Part shown: positions 1-8,082 of the stretch, one piece after another
How positions within the stretch are numbered: the first letter of the stretch is position 1
Layout of the letters: every line of letters starts with the position of its first letter
NCBI GenBank assembly: GCA_937965665.1
Contig: CALCJE010000095.1
Span: 1-28,066 of the forward strand
DNA from: an uncultured Bacteroidales bacterium
Lineage (GTDB): Bacteria > Bacteroidota > Bacteroidia > Bacteroidales > UBA4417
Reading direction: 5' to 3'
Length of the DNA: 28,066 nt
Notes under the pieces: model-generated
Seen by the model: only the letters and a program-made list of their open reading frames with translations
Told to the model about the DNA's origin: nothing
Databases searched by the model: none
Program-made: the position numbers and the translations under genes

Positions 1-1
1 G

Positions 2-223
2 ATTTCAACTCCCGATCAAACTGACACACAGCAACTCGTTCAACTTGCCATAAATCAAATCGCGCCTATTTATAAAGAGCTTATTACACTCCGCGACCTG
101 GAATGTTATTCGTATAAAGAAATTGAAGAAATCACTCATTTAACCGAAGCACAGGTGAAAGTGTATTTGTTCCGCGCACGGAAAGCCATTAAAGAAAAGA
201 TTTTACAACTGGAAATTGTATGA
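2..223 (+). CDS. RNA polymerase sigma-70 family factor, C-terminal part (partial)
   Basis: The window opens inside this gene; 73 codons plus TGA are visible, reading in frame from base 2. The visible part ends with a helix-turn-helix of the sigma region 4 type: LRDLECYSYKEIEEIT, then LTEAQVKVYLFRARKAIKEK, which matches the usual ECF pattern (YKEIAEI...GTVKSRLFRARKKL) that reads the -35 region of promoters. Regions 2 and 3 would lie upstream and are not seen. Its stop codon overlaps the start of the next gene (ATGA at 220-223), so the two are probably translationally coupled. A sigma factor followed directly by a membrane protein is the usual arrangement of a sigma/anti-sigma pair. The family call is firm; the exact subfamily (ECF) is inferred from the short visible part. 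Confidence 0.85.
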   Translation: MSTPDQTDTQQLVQLAINQIAPIYKELITLRDLECYSYKEIEEITHLTEAQVKVYLFRARKAIKEKILQLEIV

Positions 224-1032
224 GCCTCAAAATAAACATAGATAATTACGAAGAAATCATGTTCCGGCTGGTGGAGGATGATTTTGATGAATCTGCCAGG
301 ATTGATTTGCTTCAGCAGATAGAGGCCGATGAACTGTTTAAATTTGAATGGGAAGCATGGCAAAAAACAAAGTTTGTTGATCCGCTTGAAAATTATGCAA
401 TCGAGAGCAGTGAACTGACAGAGAAAATCATCCTGATTGCCGAGCCAAAGCCAGCTGGCAAAAAACGGTTTTTCTATTATTGGGCAGCAGCAGCATCAAT
501 ATTTTTGCTGATTGGGCTTTTATTTTTATTGACTACTGATTTTACGTCCAGCCCAAAACCGGAAGTAGTGGACATAGTTATAAAATCACCAGCTCCTTCA
601 GAAAATTTAATTTCACCGGTTCAAAACCAAACTGCAACTGTTGCTATCTCAGAACAGAAGCAATTCCACAATCAAAAAAAAGAAAGTAAAAATCTACCTG
701 TTGTTGACGATTTCGACCCAATTGTTACGATTGAAAATACATTAGCCGAAGTCCCGCTTACGATTGATTCATTTCCGGTAAAAGCCGATAAGTTGGTAAA
801 GGCACCTGAAAAAAAATCTCAATACACAATCACTGTTGAAACTATTCCAATTGCCGATCTTTCAACTCAGAACAATGTTCTGGCTCAAAACAGGAAAGTA
901 AAGCTCAATAAATTGTTTAAGAATACCCGGTTAATTTTACAGCGAAAGGAAAATGGTGAACCTGATAAAATTATCCTGGTAGGCGATGAAAACAACTATT
1001 TATGTATTAACCTGAATTATACCGAAAAATGA
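220..1032 (+). CDS. Single-pass membrane protein, candidate anti-sigma factor
   Basis: This 270-residue protein has no family I recognise by sequence. It has an acidic, helix-prone cytoplasmic stretch of about 80 residues, one clear membrane segment at about residues 84-105 (preceded by KKR, which fits a cytoplasmic N-terminus), and a Lys/Pro/Val-rich outer part ending in a basic segment. That topology, a small N-terminal domain facing a sigma factor followed by one membrane helix and a periplasmic tail, fits an anti-sigma factor. The position supports it: the start ATG overlaps the sigma factor stop, and the gene's own stop overlaps the start of the next gene. I see no zinc-binding HxxxCxxC motif, so it is not a classical ZAS anti-sigma factor, and no FecR domain is evident. 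The function is inferred from context and topology only. Confidence 0.6.
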   Translation: MSLKINIDNYEEIMFRLVEDDFDESARIDLLQQIEADELFKFEWEAWQKTKFVDPLENYAIESSELTEKIILIAEPKPAGKKRFFYYWAAAASIFLLIGLLFLLTTDFTSSPKPEVVDIVIKSPAPSENLISPVQNQTATVAISEQKQFHNQKKESKNLPVVDDFDPIVTIENTLAEVPLTIDSFPVKADKLVKAPEKKSQYTITVETIPIADLSTQNNVLAQNRKVKLNKLFKNTRLILQRKENGEPDKIILVGDENNYLCINLNYTEK

Positions 1033-1910
1033 AAGTTTTCAACAAATTCATGCTGACAATGCTTGTTCTGATAACATTTTCAGCAAAAGGTCAAAAAACA
1101 GATTCAGTATCTGTAATTTTTGATAACCAAAAGACTATGATTGCAGTTCCTGATTTTGGATATAAGACAATTATCAAAATGACGGATTCAGCTCAGGTAG
1201 TTGAAATAAGTGTAGCCCGACAGAAACCTCAAGATAGTTTATTCTACCGCCAGAGTTTCGCATCTGAAGCTAAATCACCGATGCATTTGAAGAAGGTTAA
1301 ATGGTACTCACAAATAGAAGCCGGATATACAATCAAAACTATAGCAGGCCCAAGTTCTGAGTCTATTGTTGTTAATGGCACTGAGCCAGCAACACTTCAT
1401 TATAACAAGGATAATCAGCAAGGATATAGACTAGGAATTTCTATTTTTGAAAAGGAAAGAGATATTTCAGATAAATTCTCATATGTCAGTGGGTTTAAAC
1501 TGGGATTTGCACAATCATTTCGAAAGGCAAAAGACCAATCCAATGGCCAGGATTCGGTTGTTCATTTATATGTTGGGTATGATCCTATAACTACTACGAG
1601 TATACAGTTCTTATTTCCATTTGGGTTCAGGCAGAGTTTTGGTCCAGAAAAATCAGAATCGAGAATTTATTTCGGGACTAACATTGGTTCATCTATTGAT
1701 TTGATAAAGATGAAAGGTGTGAATGGCAATTTCAGTTTTGGTGGTTCTCCTTTGATACTACAACCATTTTTAGGGTTCGAAAAAGGTAAATTAGGAATTC
1801 TTATCAATGCAGATTTTCCATTCAGTTCGACCTATGATGTTTCTACCCGCCAGACTGTATTAAAAATTGATGACGGAATTGGATTTTCCTTGACCTATAG
1901 GTTATTTTAA
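1029..1910 (+). CDS. Secreted protein of unknown function, possible outer-membrane barrel
   Basis: This 293-residue protein begins with a standard signal peptide (MKVFNKFMLTMLVLITFSAKG, cleavage near residue 21). The mature part is rich in alternating polar and hydrophobic residues with many Gly/Phe/Tyr, and the protein ends in ...LTYRLF. A terminal aromatic residue after beta-strand-like sequence is common in outer-membrane barrels. I do not recognise a family. The start overlaps the stop of the preceding membrane protein (ATGA at 1029-1032), so sigma factor, membrane protein and this protein form one tight operon. It could be a surface sensor or a target connected to that regulatory pair, but nothing in the sequence proves this. 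The 143 bases after it, up to the convergent aldehyde dehydrogenase, show no clear terminator. Confidence 0.6.
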   Translation: MKVFNKFMLTMLVLITFSAKGQKTDSVSVIFDNQKTMIAVPDFGYKTIIKMTDSAQVVEISVARQKPQDSLFYRQSFASEAKSPMHLKKVKWYSQIEAGYTIKTIAGPSSESIVVNGTEPATLHYNKDNQQGYRLGISIFEKERDISDKFSYVSGFKLGFAQSFRKAKDQSNGQDSVVHLYVGYDPITTTSIQFLFPFGFRQSFGPEKSESRIYFGTNIGSSIDLIKMKGVNGNFSFGGSPLILQPFLGFEKGKLGILINADFPFSSTYDVSTRQTVLKIDDGIGFSLTYRLF

Positions 1911-2053
1911 GACATTGAAATATGGAGAATTGAATTAACAGATTGAATTTGAATTGCCACAGAGTACTGAAAGGTTCTAATCTCTGAATTTTCACTGCTA
2001 TTGATTCACTTCTTTTCTCTTGACAGGTAAAAAGCTAGAAAGGGAGAAAACTT

Positions 2054-3430
2054 TTACGAAAACCACCGCATAAAAAACTTCAGCATCTTCATTTTATCGC
2101 GATAAGGCGCATACCGAACCGGCAGGTCGAGCCAGTTGTAACGCGTAGTAATTCCTTTACGGAAGGAAAAAGTATCGAACGAATGCTTTCCATGATAAGC
2201 GCCAATGCCGCTATGACCCACTCCTCCGAACGGGAAACGATGGTTGGCAAAATGAACAATGGTGTCGTTAACTGTTCCGCCTCCAAACGAATGAAGTGCA
2301 ATCAGCTGTTTTATAAATTTCACATGATTTGAGAAGATATAAAACGCAAGCGGCTTTTCGTACGAGTTAATACAATCATGTATTTCCTGTTCGGTGTCAT
2401 ACGAAATAACAGGGAGTACCGGCCCGAATATTTCATGTTTCATCACATGGTTATCCTTGTCAGGATTATCAAGCAGCGTAGGCTCAATGTACAGATCATC
2501 GGGATCGGTGTTTCCGCCTGACAGGATTTTTTCACCGGCCAGACTTCGCTTCAGCACCTCGAAATTGGGATGATTTATGATCCGGCCGTAATCAGGCGAC
2601 TGCCGGGGATCGTCACCATAAATGCGGGTGATCTCCTTTTTGCAGCTTTCAACAAACTGATTTTTAACTTTTTTATGAACCAACACATAATCGGGGGCAA
2701 TACAGGTTTGGCCGCAGTTGATAAACTTTCCCCATACTATGCGCCTGGCGGCAAGTGGAATATTGGCTGTTTCATCAACTACACATGGATTTTTGCCGCC
2801 CATCTCGAGGGTTACCGGCGTTAAATGTTCAGCAGCTGCTTTAGCTACAATTTTACCCACAGCAATGCTTCCGGTAAAAAAAATATAGTCCCAGCGTTCG
2901 CGCAACAGCCTGGCAGCTACCGGAACATCCCCTTCGATAACTTTTACATGGCCGGGATCGAAAACTGCAGCAATAATTTCGGAAACAACCCGGCTCGTAT
3001 TGGCTGAATGCTCCGAAGGCTTTATCACAACTGTATTTCCGGCTGCAATAGCGCCAATAAGCGGGGAGAATACAAGCTGAAAGGGATAATTCCAGGGCGC
3101 AATTATTAAAACTGTACCATATGGTTCCTTGTAAAGACGATTGGTCGAAGGGAAATTGACCATAACCGGTCGTACATACCTCGATTTCGCCCAACATTTC
3201 ACTTTGCGGATTGCCAGGTTCAGTTCATTGATAACAATACCCGTTTCGGTCATTACGGTTTCGAATTCCGGTTTGCGGAAATCGTCGTACATGGCCCTGG
3301 CAATCTGCTTTTCACGTTTCAACAGTTCTTTGCGCAGGTTCAGCAGGCACTTTTTCCGGAAGTCAACATCCTTGGTTTTCTGACTTTTAAAAAAATCTTT
3401 CTGTCGGTCAACAATAGCTTGAATTTCCAT
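2054..3430 (-). CDS. Aldehyde dehydrogenase, class 3-like
   Basis: This 458-residue protein is an NAD(P)-dependent aldehyde dehydrogenase that oxidises aldehydes to acids. The key positions are present: N114 in APWNYP, which helps bind the oxyanion; the cofactor-binding IKPSE at about 136-140; FFTGS at 184-188; the general base E209 in LEMGGKNP; and the nucleophile C243 in GQTCIAPD. The short length and the wording of these motifs match the class 3/coniferyl-aldehyde and fatty-aldehyde group rather than the ~500-residue class 1/2 enzymes. The C-terminus ends in a basic and aromatic helix-like stretch (MKMLKFFMRWFS), a possible membrane-contact tail. The ATG directly follows the stop of the upstream GMC oxidoreductase with no intervening base, so both are almost surely co-translated and may act in sequence. 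The true substrate cannot be told from sequence. Confidence 0.9.
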   Translation of the reverse strand: MEIQAIVDRQKDFFKSQKTKDVDFRKKCLLNLRKELLKREKQIARAMYDDFRKPEFETVMTETGIVINELNLAIRKVKCWAKSRYVRPVMVNFPSTNRLYKEPYGTVLIIAPWNYPFQLVFSPLIGAIAAGNTVVIKPSEHSANTSRVVSEIIAAVFDPGHVKVIEGDVPVAARLLRERWDYIFFTGSIAVGKIVAKAAAEHLTPVTLEMGGKNPCVVDETANIPLAARRIVWGKFINCGQTCIAPDYVLVHKKVKNQFVESCKKEITRIYGDDPRQSPDYGRIINHPNFEVLKRSLAGEKILSGGNTDPDDLYIEPTLLDNPDKDNHVMKHEIFGPVLPVISYDTEQEIHDCINSYEKPLAFYIFSNHVKFIKQLIALHSFGGGTVNDTIVHFANHRFPFGGVGHSGIGAYHGKHSFDTFSFRKGITTRYNWLDLPVRYAPYRDKMKMLKFFMRWFS

Positions 3431-4996
3431 TTATTTTTTTGCTGGTATTTTACTGATTCCTCTTTCGGAGATAGCTGTAATGGTTAGCGAGGGATTTACC
3501 CCCGGGTTAGCCGAAATCATCGATCCATCGAAAACATACATATTTTCGTACCCGAAAACTTTATTGTTGCTGTCAATTACTCCATCATCCGGCGATTTCC
3601 CCATGCAGGCCCCGCCAAGAATATGGGCTGTTGAAGGAATTCCGGCCAGTACTTCGTTGATCATAATTTGCGGTTTACCTTGGATAAGGTCAGAAAACAG
3701 GTGTGCAGCAGCATGAGCTTCGGGGATAAAAGGAGTAGGAGCTTTTCCCTGTTCAACACGGGTTTTTACTCCGAAAATGCCTTTACGAAGTTCAAGTGCA
3801 CTATCGAGGTGCTGCATGAAAAGCAAAACAGTACTGCTTCTTCCGAAGTCGCGCACAAAAAAGACCTTAAGCCAGGTGAGGGGCGCTGCCAAAGTAAGGT
3901 AAATGATTTTTAGCATACGCGCGAAAACATTGCGGCCGCTCACCATTGGAACCATGGTTATCAGCCAGAATCCCGAACCTTCGCCATATCGCACCGGTTC
4001 AAGGTGGCTGTTTTCATCCACTTCCAGTATTGATCCAATGGCAATGCCTTTGTGCAGTTCACGGGATTTATCGGCAGTAGTTACATAAATAAGCGCTTCG
4101 CTGTTGGTACGGATCATATGCCCAAGCCGGTTGCTTAACCCGGGCAAGGTGGTTTTTTTAAGTTTCAGCAGCAGCGGAATAGTTCCGAAAACGCCTCCTG
4201 CAAATATTACGCCGCCTGCATTTACAGTTTTGGTACGCGAAAAATATTTTGTCGATTGCCTGAAACTGATTTCATAACCTTCCATCCCATTTTTGCCCAG
4301 AGGCTTTACAGCGGTAACCTCGTTTTCAGGCAGGATGGTGACCCCAAGTTGCTGAGCAAGATGAAGGTAGTTTTTATCCAGGGTGTTTTTTGCGTTGTGA
4401 CGACAGCCCGTCATGCAGGCGCCGCAATGCCTGCAGCCGGAGCGGTCGGGGCCTTTTCCATCAAAATAGGGATCTTTCACCGTTACCTCAGGTTCCCCGA
4501 AATAAATGGCGACCGTGGTAGGAGAAAATTGCCCTGCTTTATTCATCTTCGCAGCCAGCTGTTGCATGGCCCGGTCGCTTTCGGCCAAAACAGGGTTCAA
4601 AGCAGCACCAAGCATTCGCCAGGCAGTATCGTAATGCGGAGCAAGTTCGTTTTCCCAGTCGGCAAGCCCTTTCCACGAGCCCTGGTTGAAAAAAGGTGAC
4701 CTGTGCTTCGGAAGCGTATTCGCATATACCAGCGAACCACCGCCAACTCCAACCCCGCTCAGGGCACTGATATGCCTCAGGAAATTAAGTTTTTGGATAC
4801 CGAAAAACTTCAGACCGGGGAGCCACAACCATTTACGAAGGTTCCAGTTTGTTTTAGGAAAATCCCCGCTTTCGAACTTTTTACCTTTTTCAATAACCAG
4901 AACCGAATACCCTTTTTCGGCTAACCTCAGCGCCGACACCGACCCTCCGAACCCGGAGCCGATAATGACAAAATCGTACTTTTCTTTTATAATCAT
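3431..4996 (-). CDS. GMC-family FAD oxidoreductase, cholesterol-oxidase-like, with a four-cysteine cluster
   Basis: This 521-residue flavoenzyme belongs to the glucose-methanol-choline family, which oxidises alcohols. The N-terminal dinucleotide fold is clear (VIIGSGFGGSVSALRLAEKG, residues 10-29, and IEKG near 35), followed by GVGVGGGSLVYAN at 81-93. The C-terminal GMC domain carries the active-site pair H458 (TAHILGG) and N501 (GVNPSLTI). Cysteines C188, C191, C194 and C198 (CRHCGACMTGC) form a CX2CX2CX3C array that resembles a ferredoxin 4Fe-4S motif and recurs in this cholesterol-oxidase-like branch. A hydrophobic stretch at about 361-382 may contact a membrane or lipid substrate. It abuts the downstream aldehyde dehydrogenase, so its product is probably an aldehyde passed to that enzyme. 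The substrate may be a sterol-like or long-chain alcohol, but this is inferred. Confidence 0.88.
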   Translation of the reverse strand: MIIKEKYDFVIIGSGFGGSVSALRLAEKGYSVLVIEKGKKFESGDFPKTNWNLRKWLWLPGLKFFGIQKLNFLRHISALSGVGVGGGSLVYANTLPKHRSPFFNQGSWKGLADWENELAPHYDTAWRMLGAALNPVLAESDRAMQQLAAKMNKAGQFSPTTVAIYFGEPEVTVKDPYFDGKGPDRSGCRHCGACMTGCRHNAKNTLDKNYLHLAQQLGVTILPENEVTAVKPLGKNGMEGYEISFRQSTKYFSRTKTVNAGGVIFAGGVFGTIPLLLKLKKTTLPGLSNRLGHMIRTNSEALIYVTTADKSRELHKGIAIGSILEVDENSHLEPVRYGEGSGFWLITMVPMVSGRNVFARMLKIIYLTLAAPLTWLKVFFVRDFGRSSTVLLFMQHLDSALELRKGIFGVKTRVEQGKAPTPFIPEAHAAAHLFSDLIQGKPQIMINEVLAGIPSTAHILGGACMGKSPDDGVIDSNNKVFGYENMYVFDGSMISANPGVNPSLTITAISERGISKIPAKK

Positions 4997-5136
4997 GAAA
5001 ATCTGTATCTCAACATTAGTAAAGCCCTTGGGTTAAAATTTCAGGTTTCAAACTCCAAGAATCAAATCTCAAATTGTACGTTTTCTCTTTACCCTGTCAT
5101 TCCTGTTCAACCTGAAACACTGAAACTTTTTTATAC

Positions 5137-5640
5137 TTAAGATCCGGCCATTTCGCGAAGCGTCTCCCCTGTTGCCCTGAAAATAGTCCAGTCTTCGAGT
5201 GGTACAGCACCCAGTTTTTTGTAGAAACAGATGGAAGGTTCGTTCCAGTCGAGGCATGACCATTCCAGCCTGCCGCAATCGCGCTCAACAGCAAGTTTAG
5301 CCAGGTGTGCCAGCATCTTTTTGCCAAAGCCTTTGCCGCGCATTCCGGGGTCAATAAACAGGTCTTCGAGGTAAATACCGGCCTGCCCGAGGAATGTTGA
5401 ATAATTATGGAAATACAAGGCAAAACCTACTGCTTCGCCCTTGTATTCGCCGATAATCACCTCGGCCATCTTTTGTTCGAAAAGCGTTTTGCGCAATTTC
5501 TCCTCGGTAGCCACTACCTCGTGGCTGAGTTTTTCGTAAGCGCCAAGTTTCTGTATAAACTGCAATATAAGTTTTACATCGGCCGGTACAGCCTGCCTGA
5601 TGTTGAAAGTATTGGTATGCATGTTTTCTTTATCACTCAT
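5137..5640 (-). CDS. GNAT-family N-acetyltransferase, SSAT/thialysine-type
   Basis: This protein of up to 167 residues uses acetyl-CoA to acetylate a small amine. The acetyl-CoA loop is RGKGFGKKML (101-110), preceded by the conserved strand YLEDLFIDPG (90-99), and followed by WNEPSICFYKKLGA (132-145), a combination typical of the spermidine/spermine and thialysine acetyltransferase branch. A later ATG (M7, base 5622) would give MHTNTFNIRQ and is an equally good start; no ribosome site decides between them. A -7 box (TATCTTTG read on the minus strand, 5702-5709) lies about 60 bases upstream. The gene stands alone between the GMC oxidoreductase and fumC. Substrate choice (polyamine or thialysine) is inferred from the motif wording only. 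Confidence 0.85.
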   Translation of the reverse strand: MSDKENMHTNTFNIRQAVPADVKLILQFIQKLGAYEKLSHEVVATEEKLRKTLFEQKMAEVIIGEYKGEAVGFALYFHNYSTFLGQAGIYLEDLFIDPGMRGKGFGKKMLAHLAKLAVERDCGRLEWSCLDWNEPSICFYKKLGAVPLEDWTIFRATGETLREMAGS

Positions 5641-5701
5641 GATTTATAAGGGGTTAGTATTTACTCTGATTATTCGGGAAACTGCGTTCGCTCACGACAT
5701 T

Positions 5702-5709
5702 CAAAGATA
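5702..5709 (-). promoter_or_regulatory. Candidate -7 box for the GNAT gene
   Basis: Read on the minus strand, the bases are TATCTTTG, an exact match to the Bacteroidota TAnnTTTG box, about 60 bases ahead of the acetyltransferase start. No well-placed TTG -33 box is obvious, so this is moderate evidence only. Confidence 0.4.
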
Positions 5710-5743
5710 GCAATTGGAACCGGACAATTTGGCCCAACACCTT

Positions 5744-5780
5744 AAAAAAAACCTCTGCAGAGGTTGTCATGCAGAGGTTT
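5744..5780 (-). terminator. Intrinsic terminator of fumC
   Basis: On the minus strand, AAACCTCTGC and GCAGAGGTTT form a perfect 10-base-pair stem (5771-5780 with 5749-5758) around a 12-base loop, followed at once by a run of T (complement of the A run at 5744-5750). It begins about 20 bases after the fumC stop codon. The loop contains another copy of CCTCT, so the stem can form in two registers. Confidence 0.85.
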
Positions 5781-5801
5781 GTAAAAAATTGGGGTTGGCT
5801 C

Positions 5802-7187
5802 TTAGCCGATCATTTTCGAGGGGTCAACCCATTCAGTAAACTGTTCGTCGGTTACTAAGCCAAGGGCCATGGCTGCCTCGCGGAGTGTGGTTCCTTCGTG
5901 ATGGGCTTTTTTGGCAATTTTAGCTGCATTTTCGTAACCGATGTGTGTGTTCAGCGCGGTTACCAGCATGAGTGAATTTTCGAGGTTCTTGTTGATAAAC
6001 GGCAGGTTGGCTTCGATGCCCACTGCGCAGTTATCGTTAAAAGAAACACAACCATCGCCAATAAGCCTGGCCGCCATCAGGAAGTTGGAAATAATAACCG
6101 GCTTAAAAACATTCAGCTGAAAGTGGCCATGGGTATTGGCAACAGTAATGGCTGCATCGCAACCAATTACCTGCGCGCAGATCATGGTGAGCGATTCGTT
6201 TTGTGTCGGGTTTACTTTACCTGGCATAATGGATGAGCCGGGTTCGTTTTCGGGCAGGTGTAACTCGCCGATGCCGCAACGCGGACCGGAAGCCAGCAGG
6301 CGGATGTTGCTTGAAATATGCATCAGGCTGGTAGCAATCATTTTCAGCGCTCCCGAAGCTTCAACGATATTATCGTGACTCGAAAGGGCTTCGAATTTAT
6401 TTTCGGCAGTAACAAAAGGCAGCCCGGTAAGTGCTGCAATATGTTCAGCTACTTTAACAGCATACCCTTTTGGGGTATTGATGCCGGTTCCTACGGCTGT
6501 GCCACCGAGTGCCAGTTCGGCCAGGTGGGGAAGCGTATTTTTGAGGGCGCGCATGCCGTGGTCGAGCTGCGAAACGTAGCCCGAAAACTCCTGGCCAAGG
6601 GTAAGCGGTGTAGCGTCCATCAGGTGTGTACGGCCGATTTTGGTAACCGACTTAAATTCCTCGCTTTTAGCAGCCAGGGTATCCCTGAGTTTCTGCAAGC
6701 CCGGCAAGGTAACTTCCAACAGCATTTTGTAGGCGGCAATCGACATGGCAGTCGGAAAAGTATCGTTGCTGCTCTGCGATTTGTTTACATCATCGTTGGG
6801 ATGCAGGGGGCTTTTACCTTCGCCCAGCACTCCCCCGGCAAGAACATGCGCGCGGTTGCTTACCACTTCGTTTACATTCATGTTGCTTTGCGTACCCGAG
6901 CCGGTTTGCCATACAACCAGCGGAAACTGGTCGTCGAGTTTTCCTGCCGAAATTTCGTCGCAAACCTGGCTGATAAGTTCGCATTTTTCGGCTGACAGAA
7001 CACCCAGGTCACGGTTGGTAAGCGCGGCAGCTTTTTTCAGGATGGCAAAAGCCCTGATGATTTCCAGCGGCATATGGCCGTCGCCGATACGGAAGTTGTC
7101 TTTCGAACGTTGCGTTTGTGCACCCCAGTACTTGTCGGCTGGTACCTGCACCGTTCCCATGGTGTCTTTTTCAATGCGGTAATTCAT
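5802..7187 (-). CDS. fumC: Fumarate hydratase, class II
   Basis: This 461-residue protein is an iron-independent fumarase, which interconverts fumarate and L-malate in the citric acid cycle. The length and motifs match the family closely: [10 protein letters not shown] (96-105), [10 protein letters not shown] (137-146), the general acid region [11 protein letters not shown] with H188, and the fumarase/aspartase signature [11 protein letters not shown] (317-327), in which S318 corresponds to the catalytic serine of the E. coli enzyme at the same number. The homologous aspartase and argininosuccinate lyase share the fold, but the [10 protein letters not shown] wording and length favour fumarase. 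It is transcribed alone and ends in a strong hairpin terminator. I found no clear -7 box upstream on the minus strand. Confidence 0.96.
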   Translation of the reverse strand: MNYRIEKDTMGTVQVPADKYWGAQTQRSKDNFRIGDGHMPLEIIRAFAILKKAAALTNRDLGVLSAEKCELISQVCDEISAGKLDDQFPLVVWQTGSGTQSNMNVNEVVSNRAHVLAGGVLGEGKSPLHPNDDVNKSQSSNDTFPTAMSIAAYKMLLEVTLPGLQKLRDTLAAKSEEFKSVTKIGRTHLMDATPLTLGQEFSGYVSQLDHGMRALKNTLPHLAELALGGTAVGTGINTPKGYAVKVAEHIAALTGLPFVTAENKFEALSSHDNIVEASGALKMIATSLMHISSNIRLLASGPRCGIGELHLPENEPGSSIMPGKVNPTQNESLTMICAQVIGCDAAITVANTHGHFQLNVFKPVIISNFLMAARLIGDGCVSFNDNCAVGIEANLPFINKNLENSLMLVTALNTHIGYENAAKIAKKAHHEGTTLREAAMALGLVTDEQFTEWVDPSKMIG

Positions 7188-7278
7188 GTTTTTGGTATTT
7201 GGGATATATTTGTTAATATGTTGTTTAGAGGTATGTCAAATTCAGTTTTACAAGGAGTTTGAGATGTTTTAGTTGATG

Positions 7279-7656
7279 GATGATCATTCAATGGATGATA
7301 AATAAGTTATAGGAGAAGTATGAGTTGATTGAGTGGTCATTCGGTTGTTTTTTTAACAAGTGGATTTCCGGAAACTACGGTTTGGGGTGCCATTCGATGG
7401 TTTTGAGGGCAGATGTGATGTTAGCGCCTATCGAATCTGTAGCTTCAGTATACTGCCGGCCTATGGAATATTTTGCAAATGAATCCCATTTTACTACAAT
7501 TTCCCAGACCTTTTCAGCCAATTGCATTGATAATTGATACACGCTTAAATCATCAATATCCATATCTGTTGAATTAGCATTTCTTTATTCACAAATCAAT
7601 TTCAACTTTTCCAGCCACAGCATGTACACATAATTAACAACCACTGAATGACCACT
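7279..7656. repeat. Inverted GAATGAYCAYY words flanking the four-helix gene remnant
   Basis: GAATGACCACT occurs on the minus strand at 7332-7342 and on the plus strand at 7646-7656, so the two copies face each other across about 300 bases. Both are followed, in their own reading direction, by one variable base and AAT, and both are preceded by AACAACC. A third, diverged copy (GAATGATCATC, minus strand) is at 7279-7289. On the right side ACCACTGAATG is repeated twice in tandem (7640-7661). The truncated four-helix gene is the only ORF between them. This resembles the terminal inverted repeats of a small exchangeable element, but no target duplication is clear. Confidence 0.5.
7375..7563 (-). 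pseudogene. Truncated four-helix-bundle protein, S23/23S rRNA intervening-sequence protein family
   Basis: The 62-residue reading frame starts MDIDDLSVYQLSMQLAEKVW and continues through SFAKYSIGRQYTEATDSIGANI, which matches the first half of the S23 (IVP) four-helix-bundle family: the conserved L.VYQ.A, the W...FAK..IG.Q motif and the D SI.ANI segment. Intact members are usually near 115-120 residues and continue SEGFGRY..., but here the sequence changes after ANI to TSALKTIEWHPKP and stops. Helices 3 and 4 are missing and I do not find them in other frames nearby, so an internal deletion plus frameshift is likely. The family was first seen encoded in insertions in 23S rRNA genes, and is also related to Avd of diversity-generating retroelements; no reverse transcriptase or rRNA gene lies here. 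It is probably a remnant without function. Confidence 0.65.
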
Positions 7657-7679
7657 GAATGGCATTAATTCTCACCATC

Positions 7680-8021
7680 TCACAACAACCGATCAATCTC
7701 CTCCGCCGGTTGTGCAAGCACTGCTTTTGTATCACATACTACAATGGGTCGCTGTATCAGTTTTGGATTTTCGAGCAGTATGGTGATCCACTCCTCATCG
7801 GTAAAATTTTTACCTTTAAGCTTCGCCTTAAACTCATCCTCGCTGGTACGTACAATTTCAATCGGACGCTTGTTCAGTTTCACCAGCAGAATCTTAAGTT
7901 CTTCCCGCGTAAGCGGAGTTCTGAGATATTCAACAACAGTGAAATCAACACCTTTATTTTCGAGGTATTGCAAACCTTCTCTCGATTTGCGGCATTTCGG
8001 ATTGTGATAGATCGTTATCAT
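7680..8021 (-). CDS. ArsC/Spx-family thiol protein, arsenate-reductase-like
   Basis: This 113-residue protein has the thioredoxin-like fold of the ArsC/YffB/Spx family. The single N-terminal cysteine is C10 in HNPKCRKSRE, the position of the catalytic cysteine of glutaredoxin-linked arsenate reductases, and a basic residue follows in IEIVRTSE and in LIQRPIVV (the RPI motif), the two arginines that hold arsenate in ArsC. The third C-terminal arginine of E. coli ArsC is not obvious, so arsenate reduction is possible but not proven; YffB-like members use other substrates. An ArsM-like methyltransferase is encoded 3.3 kb away on the other strand, which is suggestive but not an operon. The sequence TATCTTTA (minus strand, 8044-8051) matches the -7 box at 7 of 8 positions and would give a short leader. 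Confidence 0.8.
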   Translation of the reverse strand: MITIYHNPKCRKSREGLQYLENKGVDFTVVEYLRTPLTREELKILLVKLNKRPIEIVRTSEDEFKAKLKGKNFTDEEWITILLENPKLIQRPIVVCDTKAVLAQPAEEIDRLL

Positions 8022-8082
8022 GCGCGGTTCAGGATTAACATTCTAAAGATAAGAAATTTTCCAGATCATTGGCCGGCTCATT

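Noticed and set aside
5039..5117. Inverted TTTCAGGTT/AACCTGAAA between the GMC and GNAT genes
   Set aside because: Nine-base arms separated by about 60 bases, with no other sign of a structure; likely chance.
6318..6995. 225-codon open frame on the plus strand
   Set aside because: It lies wholly antisense to fumC and has no recognisable domain; the reading is a by-product of fumC codon use.
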